The notes under the pieces: model-generated
What the model was told of the DNA's origin: nothing
Database searches by the model: none
Seen by the model: the letters and a program-made list of their open reading frames with translations, nothing else
Position numbers and translations under genes: made by a program
In this document: piece by piece, positions 46,547 through 58,667 of the stretch
Numbering within the stretch: position 1 is the stretch's first letter
How the letters are laid out: every line of letters starts with the position of its first letter
From: Tilletiaria anomala UBC 951
Lineage: Eukaryota; Basidiomycota; Exobasidiomycetes; Georgefischeriales; Tilletiariaceae
Direction: 5' to 3'
Length of the DNA stretch: 64,000 nt
NCBI RefSeq assembly: GCF_000711695.1
Contig: NW_013546941.1
Coordinates: 1-64,000 of the forward strand

Positions 46547-48349
46547 TCATCCAAACAGACGCAACCCATTGAGCTCCACTTGCCCCGCTCCACTCGCCAG
46601 CACCGTCGGAGGCTCCTCATCCGTCTCCTGTTCGGCATCTTCTTCCATCTTGCCGCCGAGCTGCGCAAAGAGTCGGCTCATCTGTTCGTCGGACCAGGTG
46701 ACACGCGTCGAGATCGGGGGCATGAAGTTCTGGATCTTCTCATGCACCTCGTAGCGCAGCTTACGCCCCTTGCTCGCCTTGGTATCAACCTGCTTTTTGA
46801 CCTTGTTCTTGGACAGCGCTGCGAACGGCAACAATGGGTCGCCAGAGGCGTCGCCGCCAGAAAGTAGCGAAGTGGAAGCGGCGGAGGATGAGGCGCCGCG
46901 TGATTCAATGAGCTCGCGCAGGAGCGAGTGGTAGAAATCTGAGTCGTCGAAAATATCCTCCGCATCTCTGGTGCCGTTGGCTTCGTCGGCGTCCCCGTCA
47001 GCTCCCTCATCAGACACCAGTTTGACCCGTTTGCCTCCCCTCCAAGTCCGTGTGCGCTCCTTGAGCCTATCAAGCGCATCGCCGCGCATTGAGGTCTCAA
47101 TCTGCGCCACAGGACTCTGGTTGACCGCCTTGAGCTGCATACCACTGACATTCTTGCTGTTGAATTTGTTCGCTCCCGAGCCGTCGGTCTGCCCGACATT
47201 GACTTGCGAAGACCAGCGCGAGAGGACAGAGGTGGAAAGGGGCCAGACGATAGCAGACTCTAGCTTGGTGAGACTGAAGATGTGCGAGCTCGCTTCTGCA
47301 CCGAGAGCATCTAGCGATGACGCCTTGCGCTTCCTTCCGCCGGACCATTTTCCGGCCTGCTCCGCCAACGGCTCGGAGTCCTCTAGGGAGGGATGGTTCT
47401 GCTGGAGAAGATGTGTTCGCAAGCAGAAGAGGTCGGAGGAGAGGTCGAGTAACTTGTCGCCCAGCTCGTAAAGATTTTGCTTCGAGCAGGAAGAATGGTC
47501 CTCAGCCATGTCTTGCAGTGCATCAAAGACTGCGCGCTGATGAGCAGGAGAATTCAGGTTTTAGTGGCACCACTTGAGGTTAAGAAACAGGGGCCGTCGA
47601 CTCACGTCAACGCTGCCTAACGCTGCAACCACTTTTTGCGCCCTGATACGCAAGTCAAGCGCAGCCTCGTACAGCTCACGTTGCTTGCGGACTGCACGCC
47701 CCTTTTGCGCATCCTGCGTCTTCCGTGCTGCCAGTGAAGACAACAGTCGACCTTGCTCTGCGGCTTGGTCTGCGAGCGTGATACCGACGGACGACTTGAG
47801 GTGTGACGCGTCTTCTAAGAGGTCATCATCGTCCTCTTCACTCGCTTCATTGTCGTCATCTTCTTCATTGTCATCATCCTCATCTTCGTCCTCGGGTCCA
47901 TCTAATTCTTCATCCTCATCTTCGTATTCTGGCCCTTCGAGCCCATCGCCTTCGCTCCCTTCTTGAGAATCCATCTCATCATCTCCTCTATCTGAGTCGC
48001 TTTCGTCTTCTTCCGAGTCGCCTGTGTCTTCTTCTGCGCCTGATTCGATATCTTCGCCACTCGGCCCATCTGTAACGCCAAATATCTCCGCACGAGTGGC
48101 CTTGACACCTTTGTACTTTGCGCGAACAGCTGCATCGCGCTCGAGGGTGTCCGCTTCCTTCCTCAAGGTCGACGGTGCTGCAGCCACGTCGTAAGCTGCG
48201 CGGATCGATTCAAGCTCGGCTTTATGCGCCTGCTGCTTGCTGCTTGTGCCCTCTGTAGCCGGGGATGTGTGTGAGTGCGCAGAGTCGAAGGAATCTTGCG
48301 AGGTGGAGGACCCCGCATCGGACCTGTCGTCCTCGATGATCTTGGCCAT
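46547..48349 (-). CDS. BFR2: Ribosome-biogenesis factor Bfr2 (AATF/Traube)
   Basis: Exons 48349-47606 and 47536-46547 (68-nt intron, phase 0) give 577 residues. The N-terminal half has an acidic run of nearly 80 Asp/Glu residues (about 110-185) and then the helical DLRIRAQKVVAALGSVD segment across which AATF is recognised. The second half contains LYELGDKLLDLSSDLFCLRT, the DIFDDSDFYHSLLRELIE motif typical of the family, and the C-terminal SKGRKLRYEVHEKIQNFMPP (TRAUB domain). Bfr2 works in the small-subunit processome early in 40S assembly in the nucleolus. It converges with the kinesin gene 197 bp away and diverges from RRP4. Confidence 0.9.
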
Positions 48350-48852
48350 AGTGGGCGGCCGATGACGAAAACAAGAGGCAGCCGGCGCACTCTGTCGGTT
48401 CGAAAATACTCCGCTTCAGTGTTTCGCGTGAGGATCGCAGGCTACTTGTCTTTATCAGTCACGGTTGACGGTCATTTACCGATACACCATGTAGCCAGCT
48501 GACAGCTGCCCTCAGTATCATGCAAGCCAAAACGTACTATGAGGAGAACGTCCCCAGCAGCCAGTCAGTAGCCAGGTATACAAGGCCGACGTCGATCACT
48601 CGAATGGCACAAAATTTTGGAGGGGACAACAGTTCCGAGTTCCGCCCATCCGGGATCATGTGCCCACCGTCCTCCACAGGCTCCAACGACGTCTCTCCAT
48701 GCAATAAGGGCGATGATCGGCATGACGCTTGCGGCTCGAAGGCTCCATCGTCGGACAGCACACACAAGTGACCCAGGCGGTTACGTGAAGGCCACGTGTG
48801 AGCCCCTCTGCAAACATCTTTTCCCCCATCGGCTGCTTTCTGTCGCGCGAAA
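48350..48852. other. Divergent promoter region
   Basis: 503 bp between two RNA-processing genes (BFR2 and RRP4), so co-regulation as ribosome-biogenesis genes is plausible. I do not see a clear RRPE or PAC element. Confidence 0.45.
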
Positions 48853-50354
48853 ATGGTAACCTCGACGACCGCCCGAGCGGACCTCCTCTCGATCTTCCCT
48901 CTCTCGCTCTCGGCGCCACGAGATCCGTCCACATCGTCCTACCTGCACCTTTCCGGGTACGAGAAAAGCTCAAGCGGAGCATACACTGAATGCAGCGCTG
49001 GCGATGGCGACGAGTACGACGACGACGAATTTCTAGAGGACGACGATGAGCTGATGGACGAGGCTGAGGATGATCTCGACGGAGAAGCCGGGCCCTCCAT
49101 GTTGGGGACAGGCGGCAGGATCACGACAGCGGGCGAGGCGATCGCTTCTTCTTCTACGTTCATGAGGGGGCACGGCTCGTACTTGGCAGCATCGATGCAT
49201 TCTTCATCCAGGCGGACCGAGGGTGCGCAAGAAGACCACGATGAAGGGCAAGCTGCTGGTGCGGGAGGAGCAAGCGCACCAGCCGTGGCGCCCACCACGC
49301 CCGACACGATCTACTCCTCTTTGGCCGGCTTGGTCCACCGGACAAACCGGCTGATCTCGGTCCGACCCCTGCGTGCGCGCTACGCGCCCGAGGTCGGCGA
49401 CTTAGTCGTCGGGCGCGTGACCGAGGTGCAGCCAGGCACGAAGCGCTGGCGCGTCGACATTCACTCGCGGCAAGATGCGACGCTGCTGCTGTCCAGCATC
49501 AACCTGCCCGGCGGTGTGCAGCGCAAGAAGCTTGAATCGGACGAGCTGCAGATGCGCACGTTCTTCAAGGAGGGCGACCTGCTCGTCGCGGAGGTTCAGT
49601 CGGTCTTCAACGATGGGAGCGTCGGCCTGCACACGCGCTCGCTGCGCTACGGCAAGCTGCGAAACGGGGACCTGGCGGTCGTGCAGCCGGGTCTCATACA
49701 GCGCCTCAAGAGCCACTTTGTCTTTCTCGAGCGCGCAAATATCGACATTACGCTCGGGATGAACGGATACGTGTGGTGCGCCAAGCATATCCTCTTCGAC
49801 GTCGATGTCGCCGAGTCAGAGGGCAAAGCGGGGGGTGGCGCGGCAGCAGGGGCCGGTGCAGGGGTAGGGACAGGCCCTGACGCGCTCATGCCTGTGTATG
49901 AAGGGCAGGGGATCGGCGGACAGGGGATCGGTATGGACGTCGAAGCCGGTGCTGGTGTCTACGGGGATCAGAACGAGGTGCGATGCGCGAATGACCTGCC
50001 CACCGGGCCCATGCGGGGTACACGTTCTAACGCTCTCCTTTCCACATGCAGGACATCTCTATATCCACGCGCACCGCCATCTCCCGCGTCGCAGCGATCC
50101 TCAAGCTGCTATCCGCGCGGCACATGCCCATTTCGGACGCGACGATCAGCAAAGCGTACGAGCTGTGGGTCGACAATTTCCTCACATCTCCCTCATTGAC
50201 AGCCCCCGCCGCAAAGAGGCCAGCGGGGCGCGGCACAGATGCGATTGGAGCGAGCATGACTGCTGGTGTCGAGGCTGCACGCGAGCAGGAGAGCCTGCTG
50301 TACGGCGCAAAAGGGGACAAGCTCGTCGAGCTGCTGTACAGAGTCGATCGGTAG
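48853..50354 (+). CDS. RRP4: Exosome cap subunit Rrp4
   Basis: Exons 48853-49977 and 50052-50354 (74-nt intron, GTGCGA...ATGCAG, phase 0) give 475 residues. Core: the NTD strand GLVHRTNRLISVRPLRARYA, the S1 domain starting VGDLVVGRVTEVQPGTKRWR with RQDATLLLSSINLPGG, and the KH domain with LERANIDITLGMNGYVWCAK, finishing with DISISTRTAISRVAAILKLL. Rrp4 is one of three cap proteins threading RNA into the exosome. Unusual for the family are an acidic insertion of roughly 90 residues (about 50-150) before the S1 domain and a Gly/Ala-rich insertion (about 320-375) inside the KH region. Both explain why it is much longer than the yeast protein. Confidence 0.92.
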
Positions 50355-50411
50355 CGCACCGCTTTTGTACTGAGTCTTCTGGTTTAGTTTAAAATGCTTC
50401 TGTCGCCGACG

Positions 50412-51304
50412 CTACGCAGCGTACATGCTCCCCTCTGCTGGCTGCGGCAGTTTCCGATTCGCAGAGGAGGCCATCTCCCTCCTGAGCTCGATCAAGATCG
50501 TCTCAATCGTGTAGTCCCGACGCCACTGAGCGAGTACCGGGAAGAGTCTCGGCTCCACCTGAGGGAGCAGGGGAGTGGCGTGGATGCGGGGAGGGAGGGG
50601 AGCGCATGCGTGTCAGCGGTCCGAAGAGTCGATCAGGGTCTGCAACGACGAGCGCTCGCGGGCGCGGCGAGTGTGCGAATCCGACCGCGTGCAGCCAGCC
50701 TCTGTCGCCAAGGCCAGGCATACGCACCTTTCCATTTGACTGATCCACGCAAGGCAGGTTGATTTTGGTGAGAAAGTGCACTTCTGGCGGTCTGTCTGGA
50801 TATTCTGCACCGCAGTGGATCCTGAGGCTGTAGATCCTATTCTGGTGCACGCTGTGCCCAGGGCCGATGATAGTGCCGTTCCAGTGGGACATCATCACGT
50901 CGCTCCCGTCGTCCAGGCCGTAGCTGCACGTTCCATCGCCGATGCCCTTCTCACCCTTCTCGAGCTCCTCCAGCAGGCGGAAGTTGCGCGGGACTGCCGT
51001 GGCGGTTGACGGTTAACGTCGTTGGTGATGGGCAAGTCGGCAGTTGTAGGAGACAGTAAGGACGTTGCAAGAGTGCGCGATTCGCGGTAAGAAGAATAGA
51101 GGGACAATAGGAAATGTAAGTCGAATGATCTCGGATGGCGCAGCTGCGAAAGTGTGATACAGTGCAGCCAGCCATGGATGGCTTGCTGGCCTGCAGACGA
51201 GCTGCCGCGTAAGCTCTGTAGGGCCGTCGCAGTTGCAGCCAGCGAGACGCAAGGATGGCGCGCAATGGTGCGGAGACAGCAGTGTCGTACTCACTCTTCG
51301 CCAT
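50412..51304 (-). CDS. MMS2: Ubiquitin E2 variant Mms2 (Ubc13 partner)
   Basis: Exons 51304-51295, 50993-50728 and 50558-50412 give 140 residues beginning [20 protein letters not shown]. The first exon has 10 nt and is followed by a 301-nt intron. The fold is a [12 protein letters not shown]-type [40 protein letters not shown], then [20 protein letters not shown] and the closing [12 protein letters not shown]. The position where E2 enzymes carry the catalytic Cys lacks it, as in all UEVs. With Ubc13 it builds Lys63-linked ubiquitin chains for error-free post-replication repair. The 169-nt second intron is longer than average. Confidence 0.93.
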
Positions 51305-52180
51305 CTTGCTTTCGATACTCAAGTTACAAGACGATCAGAGTCTGCTGTTAAACACCACGCGGGTGGAAGTAGACAGCAACGCGAGACCGGGCAGTGGGCG
51401 AAGGATGATCAAGGTGTGTGGTCCGTCTCCCGGCGTGGCCGATCTACGTTGGATAGACGCTGTCTGCCCAACTGTGCCCAAAGACGGCGAAGGTGCTGCG
51501 TGTGTGTGTATGTGTTGGTCCGTGAATGTACAAGCAGGAGGGTTGAATCGCCCGATGGTCAAGCCGCCGCCGAACGTATTGGTTGAAGATTGTAAAGATT
51601 GGAGAGATGGGAGAGACGATGAACGCGAATGTCTCAACAGCTATAGTGAACGCGCGCGCTCCTGACTGTAGCCAGCAGTGCCTGGTGCGTGCGCTCTCAC
51701 CAGCCTATACATCCATGGTCAGCAGGAGATGATTTTTAGACAGCATCCCCTGTAGCACAGGCAGAGTCTAATAGCCAGAGTGGCCGGTGCGCTCGAGCCC
51801 TGCTGGCCCTGTGTCATGGAGTGTGCAGCTTCTCGTTTGTTCTCGCTCGGGTCTCGATCATTTATTCGTCAAGCTCACCCTCGGACACAGTCGAATCTCG
51901 GGTCTTGCCGATAGTCTCTTGTCCTCCATCTGCCGCCCGTCCTCGTCAGCTGGGAAGGCCATCGGCAAACACTAGAGCATCGTTGCAGATGGACACATAA
52001 AGCGATTGACTCGCGCGGCTTGCGAGCCGCAGACTCCAAGGAGCACCACATGTCTCGCTGCCCTACAACGACACATTTCCTTTGGTTGTCGACAAGCAGG
52101 CACATCTAGCTTCCATGGGGGCGGGGCACAAGAAAGGCATATCCTCATCCACGCAGGTTCACCGGCTTCACTAGCTTACT
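51305..52180. other. Divergent intergenic region
   Basis: 876 bp between MMS2 and the phosphatidylserine synthase gene. No coding similarity. Chance frames only. Confidence 0.5.
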
Positions 52181-54139
52181 ATGCCAGGCACCATACCGAC
52201 CATCACAGACCCGTGAGTATGAGCAGCCCGCAGCCATTTGCCCTGTGCCTGTGTTGGTTATCACCTTGTCGGCAGCATGCTTCATCGACGAGCTTTGGCT
52301 ACGCAGCCTGAGTGGGCCACAGCACCGGCAGCACCGGCCATCCTCTGTTATTTCTTTTGGTGGCATCTCACGATGCATCTGAGGCACGTCTGCTTCAGTT
52401 CGCGTCGACTCATCAAGGGGAGCAAGCATGTTTGCTGTGCATGGCATGCACACATACTCATCCACGTGAGCGCATCACGCATCGCTTTCATCGAGGGGTC
52501 AGCACTAGCGCAGAGAGAGTGTGGGTGCGCGTGAGACGGGGGCGGACGTCCCTCGCCGTTCCGCTCGCTTCGTTCCGCCCCCTCCTTCCAACTCGGCTCT
52601 CTTTTTGCTGCTGCTGCTGTTGCTGTGCACGGCTGTTAGCATCAAATGGATGAATGGGTCCACGTTCTTTGCTTTCTTGAGCTCGTCTCCTTTGTGCTGA
52701 CGCAATGGTCCCATCCTTGTCTCCCTTGCCTCGTTACGCTATTAACACGCCAGTGCCATTGTGATCTCAGCCACAACCTCGCAGGCACCAGCGCCGCTCT
52801 TTGCCGCCTCTGGAATTCACGAATCGCAGCAGCAGCGCACACACGAGAGCAGCGCTACAGGCATCGGTGCGACCCCGACCCAGACCGCGCTCCCCCTCTC
52901 AACGGCACCTGCCGAGCAGAAGTCCATCTCCAAGGCTGCGTTGTCGGCATCGTCCCTTGAGGCAGAAGCCCCAGCAGCAGGCGTAGGCGCAGCATCGCTT
53001 CCGCCTTCCCACCCCGCAGCAGGCGTCTCATCGCTCGTCGCGCAGCCTAGCGCCAACTCCGCGTTCGCACCCAGCAACCAGCCAGCACGGGTGACAAGCG
53101 AGATGAGTCAGGTAAAGACCGGCAGCGTTGCGGCGGCCCCCAAGAAGCCGCTGGCCGACAAGGGCAAGAAGGCCAAGGGAGTCGGCGTCAAGAAGGAGCC
53201 CGACCTGGTACAGTTCGTGGAACGTGATGGACATTTTTCGCTTGTCAGGTGAGGCCCTCATCATCTATCCTCGCGTCTTGTTGGCAGAATGGTTAACAAA
53301 TAAGCTTTGCAACCGCTTCGCTGTCTAGGAACTTCCATCTGGCCGATGCATTTACGCTTATGAACGGCTTCTGTGGCGCACAGTCTCTGTTCCACTCTGC
53401 GCGCTATCTGCTCACCAGCGATCCGCGCCACGCGTGGTTTGCGCTCTGGTTTCCACTCTTTGGCGCCATCTTTGACATGCTCGACGGCAAGGTGGCGCGC
53501 TGGCGGCGCAGCTCGAGCATGCTCGGGCAGGAGCTTGACTCGCTCGCCGACTCGCTCAGCTTCGGTGCCGCGCCCGCCTTTGCCGCTTTCACGCTCGGCC
53601 TGCGCTTACCGTTCGACACACTACTGCTGACGGTGTTTGTGTGCGCGGGGATAGCACGCCTAGCGCGCTTCAACGTCACCACTGCCGCTGTGCCGCACGA
53701 CGCGAGCGGCAAGGCTAAATACTTTGAGGGCCTGCCAATCCCTTCGTCGCTTGTCCTCGTCGGCGGCATGGCTGTCTGCCTGCTTCTCGGGCGCGTCGAG
53801 GCCGGCGCGCTCAGCGTGCCGTCGTCCCCCGCCACGCCGAGCGTATTCAACCCGCCGGACGGCGCTTACCGCTTCTATGGGTTGCTCGCGCGCTACCTTC
53901 CCGCGCCCGCATCCGCGTCCTCCGCTGTGCCGCTGGGGACATTCCGGCTCGACGCAACCGCGCACGCGGCGCGTGCGCTCGGCGCCACGCTCGGCAGCGG
54001 TGGCCTTGGCGTGCTGACCCCCCAGAGCGTAGTCACATGGAGCAGCTGCGCCGCGCTTGAGGGCCACTGGCTCTCCCTGCTTTGGCTTGTGTGGGCCATG
54101 GCAATGGTTAGCAAGACGCTCCGCGTGCCCAAGCCGTGA
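52181..54139 (+). CDS. CHO1: Phosphatidylserine synthase (CDP-diacylglycerol-serine O-phosphatidyltransferase)
   Basis: Exons 52181-52212 (MPGTIPTITDP), 52754-53248 and 53329-54139 join with consistent phases to 445 residues. The first intron is 541 nt (GTGAGT...CTATTAACACGCCAG), so the 5' exon is the least certain part; the second is 80 nt. The catalytic motif is complete and correctly spaced: DGKVAR, then GQELDSLAD, i.e. DG-x2-AR-x8-G-x3-D-x3-D. About six membrane segments follow. The N-terminal 150 residues are low complexity with a Lys-rich stretch before VQFVERDGHFSLVRNFHLAD. The enzyme makes phosphatidylserine in the ER. An insertion of about 75 residues (AGALSVPSSPATPS... to LTPQSVVTW) lies between the last two hydrophobic segments. 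Confidence 0.88.
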
Positions 54140-56535
54140 GCGCGGACAGGTGGCCCGGAATCTGCACGTGCAGTGCCGCCGTCCGTTAAGGCCGGGAGGC
54201 ACGCCGGATGAAAGGGAAGGGGCGGTTGATCATGTCCTGTGCGGACCAGTTGCACCTTAGGCACGCTGCGCATCCACAGTCTGTGGGCTGGGTCGCACGG
54301 TCTGGAAAGGAAAATGTGAGCCAAGGCGAGGCATGCACGTGGGGCCTGTATCGTATTGGCACAGAGCATATACATTGTCTTTGCTCGGGACCGGTGCCCG
54401 CCCCTGCTTATGAAGACGTTGGCCAGCACACCACCCGCGCTCCGGCTTCCCCGCTCTTGGGTTCTTCCAGGCGCGAGCCGCGACATGAGGGGTGGGGGTG
54501 TGTGCCTGTGGGACCGACGGATGGAGCATCTGATTCTTCCATTGTTGCACCGCATTTCTTTGCCGACGAGACGGCACTGCGGCGTCTCTAACTAGGAAAG
54601 ATGGATGCGGATGCGAAGGCTGTACTGTTGCGAGTGGTGTATGTAGTCAATGCTGTGAACCAGCGGGTGCCTGGCACAGGGTGCTGGTGATAGCTAGCGA
54701 AGGTAGCTCGACACATGCTGTGATGTGCCCTTTCTGGGGCTTGTCAAGGAGCGCGCGTCGTCTGGCGTCCCCCCCCTTTTTTTTCTCCAAGTGAAGGATG
54801 TCGCGAGTGCGATTCGCATTCGGAGTTGGGGTCCTCCATGTCGTTCGACCGCTCTTGGATATATCCACGTATCCAGGATGCGGTCGGATGGGTCACGCAT
54901 ACGCGGTCACAGTCTGCTTGCGGGTATCGCGACCCATCCACTCGTCTCCTGCAACTTGTTAAAGCGAACGAGAATGCTTTACAGACAGGCGGGTGAGGAA
55001 ACGCTGCCACGGCTGTTTCTGCTTCCCGACGGAGGCGGCTAGTGTATTCGCTCGCAACTTGCTCATGTGGCCGGTGCGCCCATCTCTGCTGCCTGCCATT
55101 CATGTACAGACTGTCCGCCTATGCAGTCGGTGGCCGTGCGGCTGATGTATGTATGTGCCATGTCAGGCGAGGCATGTTGCGTGCAGCGTGGATGGAAGGA
55201 CCTTACCTACTACCACGGATTGCAGGTACTACAGATATTGGGAAGCACAGCACAGTCACACAGACGACTCTGCGCGACTCGACGGTCTGATCGATAGTCG
55301 ACGTGCTGCGCTGCACCGCCACGCGCACAGTCGGAATGTCGGACCACTACTGTAACGCAGTCATCCGCCATCGCGGCCCTCACAAGACCATCGGAAGAGA
55401 GTTTAGATTGGGAGAGAGCGCGTTCCAGACGCCAGCTCACAGCTGCCGACCAGAGAGTGGAGATGAGGCGACATGATATGAAATCCATCATGTCTCCAGT
55501 TGAGGCTAGACCATGTGTTGGACCCTGGCGGCCTGACATCTTCTCATCTGCGAGCGACAGTTCGCTACATCGGCCCTTTCGTTGGTGCGTGTCAAGTATT
55601 GTTGGAGCTAAAGCGACTCCGCGTGTGACATTTTGGCACGGCACTGCGCCAGTATAGGTTTCATTGAATGCTTGCGGCCCGAGCGCGAGCCGGCGGCTCG
55701 GGGGTAGCAATTGGCAGAGCAGAAATGGTTTGTATGTATGCGTGCAAGTATGTGCACACCACGGACCAACCCTCTTCGACTCGCCGCTGGCACGTGAAAG
55801 GAAACATGCCCCCATGCTACGATGCCGGCGGCGCGTGCGACAAATGTATTGGATTTAGCAGCGACACTATGCAGACTGCTCCGACAGAGCACTTGCGCCG
55901 TGTAGCTCACTGCCCTTTCTGTCGTCACGAGGCCGCTTCCGCCCCCCTCCCACCCTCGGCCCGCCAGCACACTGCCCAAGATGCAAACGCGGCACCCGCA
56001 GCCGGGGGTCCGAGGTTGTCACAGTCCGCTTCCTTTTACTTGCATACATAGTACGAGCCAAAGAGAGAGGGCGTGCGTGGACTGGGACCTGGACCCTTTC
56101 TGGCGCTGACGTTCTGGCGTTTGCTGATCATGCACCTCTTGTCGCAGGACAGACAACACGGGCGACATACCGCCGCTGCCACCCCATGCCCCCGCTCGGT
56201 AGATCCGGCCAGTCTATTCTCTCTCGGCGGACATTGACAGGCTTGTTTGTGCCCTTCGAGACGCCATGGAATGGACGAGGTAGCCATCTCCTCGACTCTC
56301 ATTATCGATCGCATCTGACACCATGGAGTCACCGTGCCTTCGAGCTTGCTCGCCATCACATGGTCTTACCACGCAAGCAAAGAGTCGGCCAGCAATGCCG
56401 GGCCACAAACGTTTAAATACTTAGCCGTTGCTGCCGGTGGCAACCGCATCGGAGACCTCTTTCGCGCGCTGCTCCCAAACGCGAAAACATACGCACCGGC
56501 TGCGCAGAGTCGGAACCACTGCACACCTGCCCACG
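54140..56535. other. 2.4 kb without a gene
   Basis: All frames are short, overlap on both strands and lack family features. A pair of homopolymers (C8 then T10) lies near 54769-54782. A short frame at about 55668-56051 has CxxC and HCPFC pairs but no known zinc-finger spacing. A TTTAAATA near 56414 could serve the next gene. Confidence 0.5.
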
Positions 56536-58667
56536 ATGCTTCATATACTTCGCAAAGCAAAAGCCTTGGCCAAGACGAGCAGCGTCGCGCCGAACCGAAG
56601 AAATACGCCCAAGGAGGAGGAGATCGATGTGCGTGCTCACGATGAAACGCTCACTCGCACCAGCTCTTTCTCTCGTCCGCCGACATTGGCGCATGCTGCG
56701 GGGAACAGCGACAACCCGTCGGCGCACATCGCTCGCGACAAACACGAGCACATGCAGCAAGCAACAACGAGCACAACCGGCCACTCGCCGCCGTCTGAAA
56801 TCAGCTCTCCCCCCGCTTCGGCGACGAGCGGCTCGCAGCAAGGCCACAGTCGCCCGCGCAGTTGTGACGAATGTGGCCGCTCGACGGGTCGCACGACGCC
56901 GGTGGAGCCGGGAGACTGCTTTCCTGCCAGCGCCGCTGCGGCGGAGCAGGGGCCGACGCCGACGCAAAAACAGGAGCATCAGCAGCAATGCCATGGACTC
57001 AAGCACACCCCTTCTGCATCCAATAGCGATGGGCCTGGAGCGATGCACAGCGATGGAGCCTCTGCAACCAGCTCGAGCAGCCGCGCTGTGGAACAGCAGC
57101 CCCGCAGCGGCAGAGTGGCTTCGACGGCAGGGCAAGCCGCTGCCGATGGCAAGGCGCCCATGCTCCGCCTTGCCGAGCCGGGCTCCGGCAATGTTGCCGT
57201 GCACCCGGACTTGCCGAGCCTGCTGAAGCTCTACGGAACCGCCAGCAGCAGCGCGTGGACCGAGCCACAGTATCGCACGTGGAGGCAACGGCCTGAGGCA
57301 CAGTGTGAGTCAGCGTGTCCGCCTTGCGGCTGCTTGGATGCATTTGCAGTATGTTCTGATTCTTCCTCCTCGCACGCAATCTCGTCTCGCCCCCGCGCCT
57401 GCGGAAATAGCCGAGCAAGCAAAGCCAGGCCAGAGCTCCGTTCCGGGGCGCGGAGCACTCATCGGCTATCTCGTCAATGGATCCGACGCGGAGCACCAGT
57501 TTGCCATGGCGTGGGGGAATCCGCTGTGTCCTGCGGAGCAGTACGAGAGCGTCGCAAGGGCGTGGATTAACCACGTCCAGAGCGAAGGCAAGAAGCCGAT
57601 GTGGTGCTGCGTGGACAATGAATTTGTCAGTGGGCGATCCATGCGGAACACATCGAGGTGTGACATTGATGCTGACGATGTACGTTGCATCCGGGACACT
57701 TCGTCCCCGCGCAGATGAAAGTCTTGTCGCAGCAGCCGCTCGAGTGGTCCGCCATCACGTGCATCAAGGAGGATGTCGTTGACCCCTCGACGTTCGCCCT
57801 GCATTCCCTGGAGCGATTCGTGCGCAACAAGCTCAACAAGGCGCACCGCAAGGGTCTGCGCATCATCCGCGTCGACAGGCGCTTCCCTGACCCTGAGCGT
57901 GACGGCAGCAGTGCTCTGACGCGCGACGAGGTCGAGAAGGGCATTGTCCGCTGGAAGCGTCGCAAGGCCGGCAAAGGTGCGCAGATCCACATCTCGGATA
58001 CGGAACCGTGGAGAGACCTGGAGAACCGGACATACTACTACGCTGTGGCACCCATCCACCCGCTGCAACAGGAGGCCAGCGGCAAGGGCGAATCCAAAGC
58101 GAAGGAGGCCGCCCTGCAGAAGCACTCCGCCAAGCATGAACGTCAGCCAGGATCGAAAGCGCAGAAAGAGGAAAAGCTGGTCGGCATGGTCGTGCTCACA
58201 CCTGTGCGCGATAGCACCGTCGTCGTCAAGTGGCTGCTCGAGATGGACCCCGAGGTGAAGGGCACATCCGAGTCACTGATGGTGCACGTCCTCGAGCAGC
58301 TGCGCGACGAAGGCCAGGCCGACACCGCGCACGCATGCAAGCGCGTCACGTTCGGCATCTCGGCTGGCGACCTCAGGCCGATCGCACACGCGTCGGGCTG
58401 GAAGATGCACACTCTCAGCGCGGCGTACAACGCTATCAGCCACACGTTCCACCTCGGCTCGAAGAGCTCGTTCGCAGCAAGTTTGGCGCCATGGAGGATG
58501 TGCAGTACATCTGCTATCCGCAGCAAGACGTCATGGGCCGCCATGCCATCGACGCGCTCGTCGGCGCCCTCAAAGAGGACACGGAAGGACTGCAAGCGCA
58601 CGGCGAGGCGGAAGGCGCGCAGCGAGGATCTGAACGCGTCAGTCGCTCTTTTAGCAGCAGCCGCTAG
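56536..58667 (+). CDS. Stand-alone DUF2156 (tRNA-dependent lipid/sterol aminoacyltransferase-type) protein, frameshifted near its end
   Basis: Exons 56536-57304, 57411-57625 and 57715-58667. Introns are 106 nt (GTGAGT, CTGAT, AATAG) and 89 nt (GTCAGT, GCTGAC, GCGCAG). About 250 low-complexity residues lead into an acyltransferase fold: GRGALIGYLVNGSDAEHQFA, AWGNPLCPAEQYESVARAWI, RFVRNKLNKAHRKGLRIIRV, VVKWLLEMDPEVKGTSESLM and ASGWKMHTLSAAYNAISHTF. This is the LPG-synthase C-terminal (DUF2156) pattern found in bacterial MprF and in the fungal steryl-amino-acid synthases ErdS and ErgS. No aspartyl-tRNA synthetase part precedes it. At about 58471-58475 (TTCGCAGCAAG) the coding frame shifts by one base: downstream the conserved KFGAMEDVQYICYPQQDVMG lies in another frame that ends at 58667, whereas the original frame runs to 58728. 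Confidence 0.75.

Noticed and set aside
55668-56051. Short frame with CxxC and HCPFC pairs resembling a zinc finger
   Set aside because: Spacing does not fit a RING, PHD or C2H2 finger, and there is no conserved context.
56413-57288. 291-codon Arg/Ala-rich frame antisense to the DUF2156 gene
   Set aside because: Composition is the mirror of Ala/Ser codons; the plus strand carries the recognised protein.
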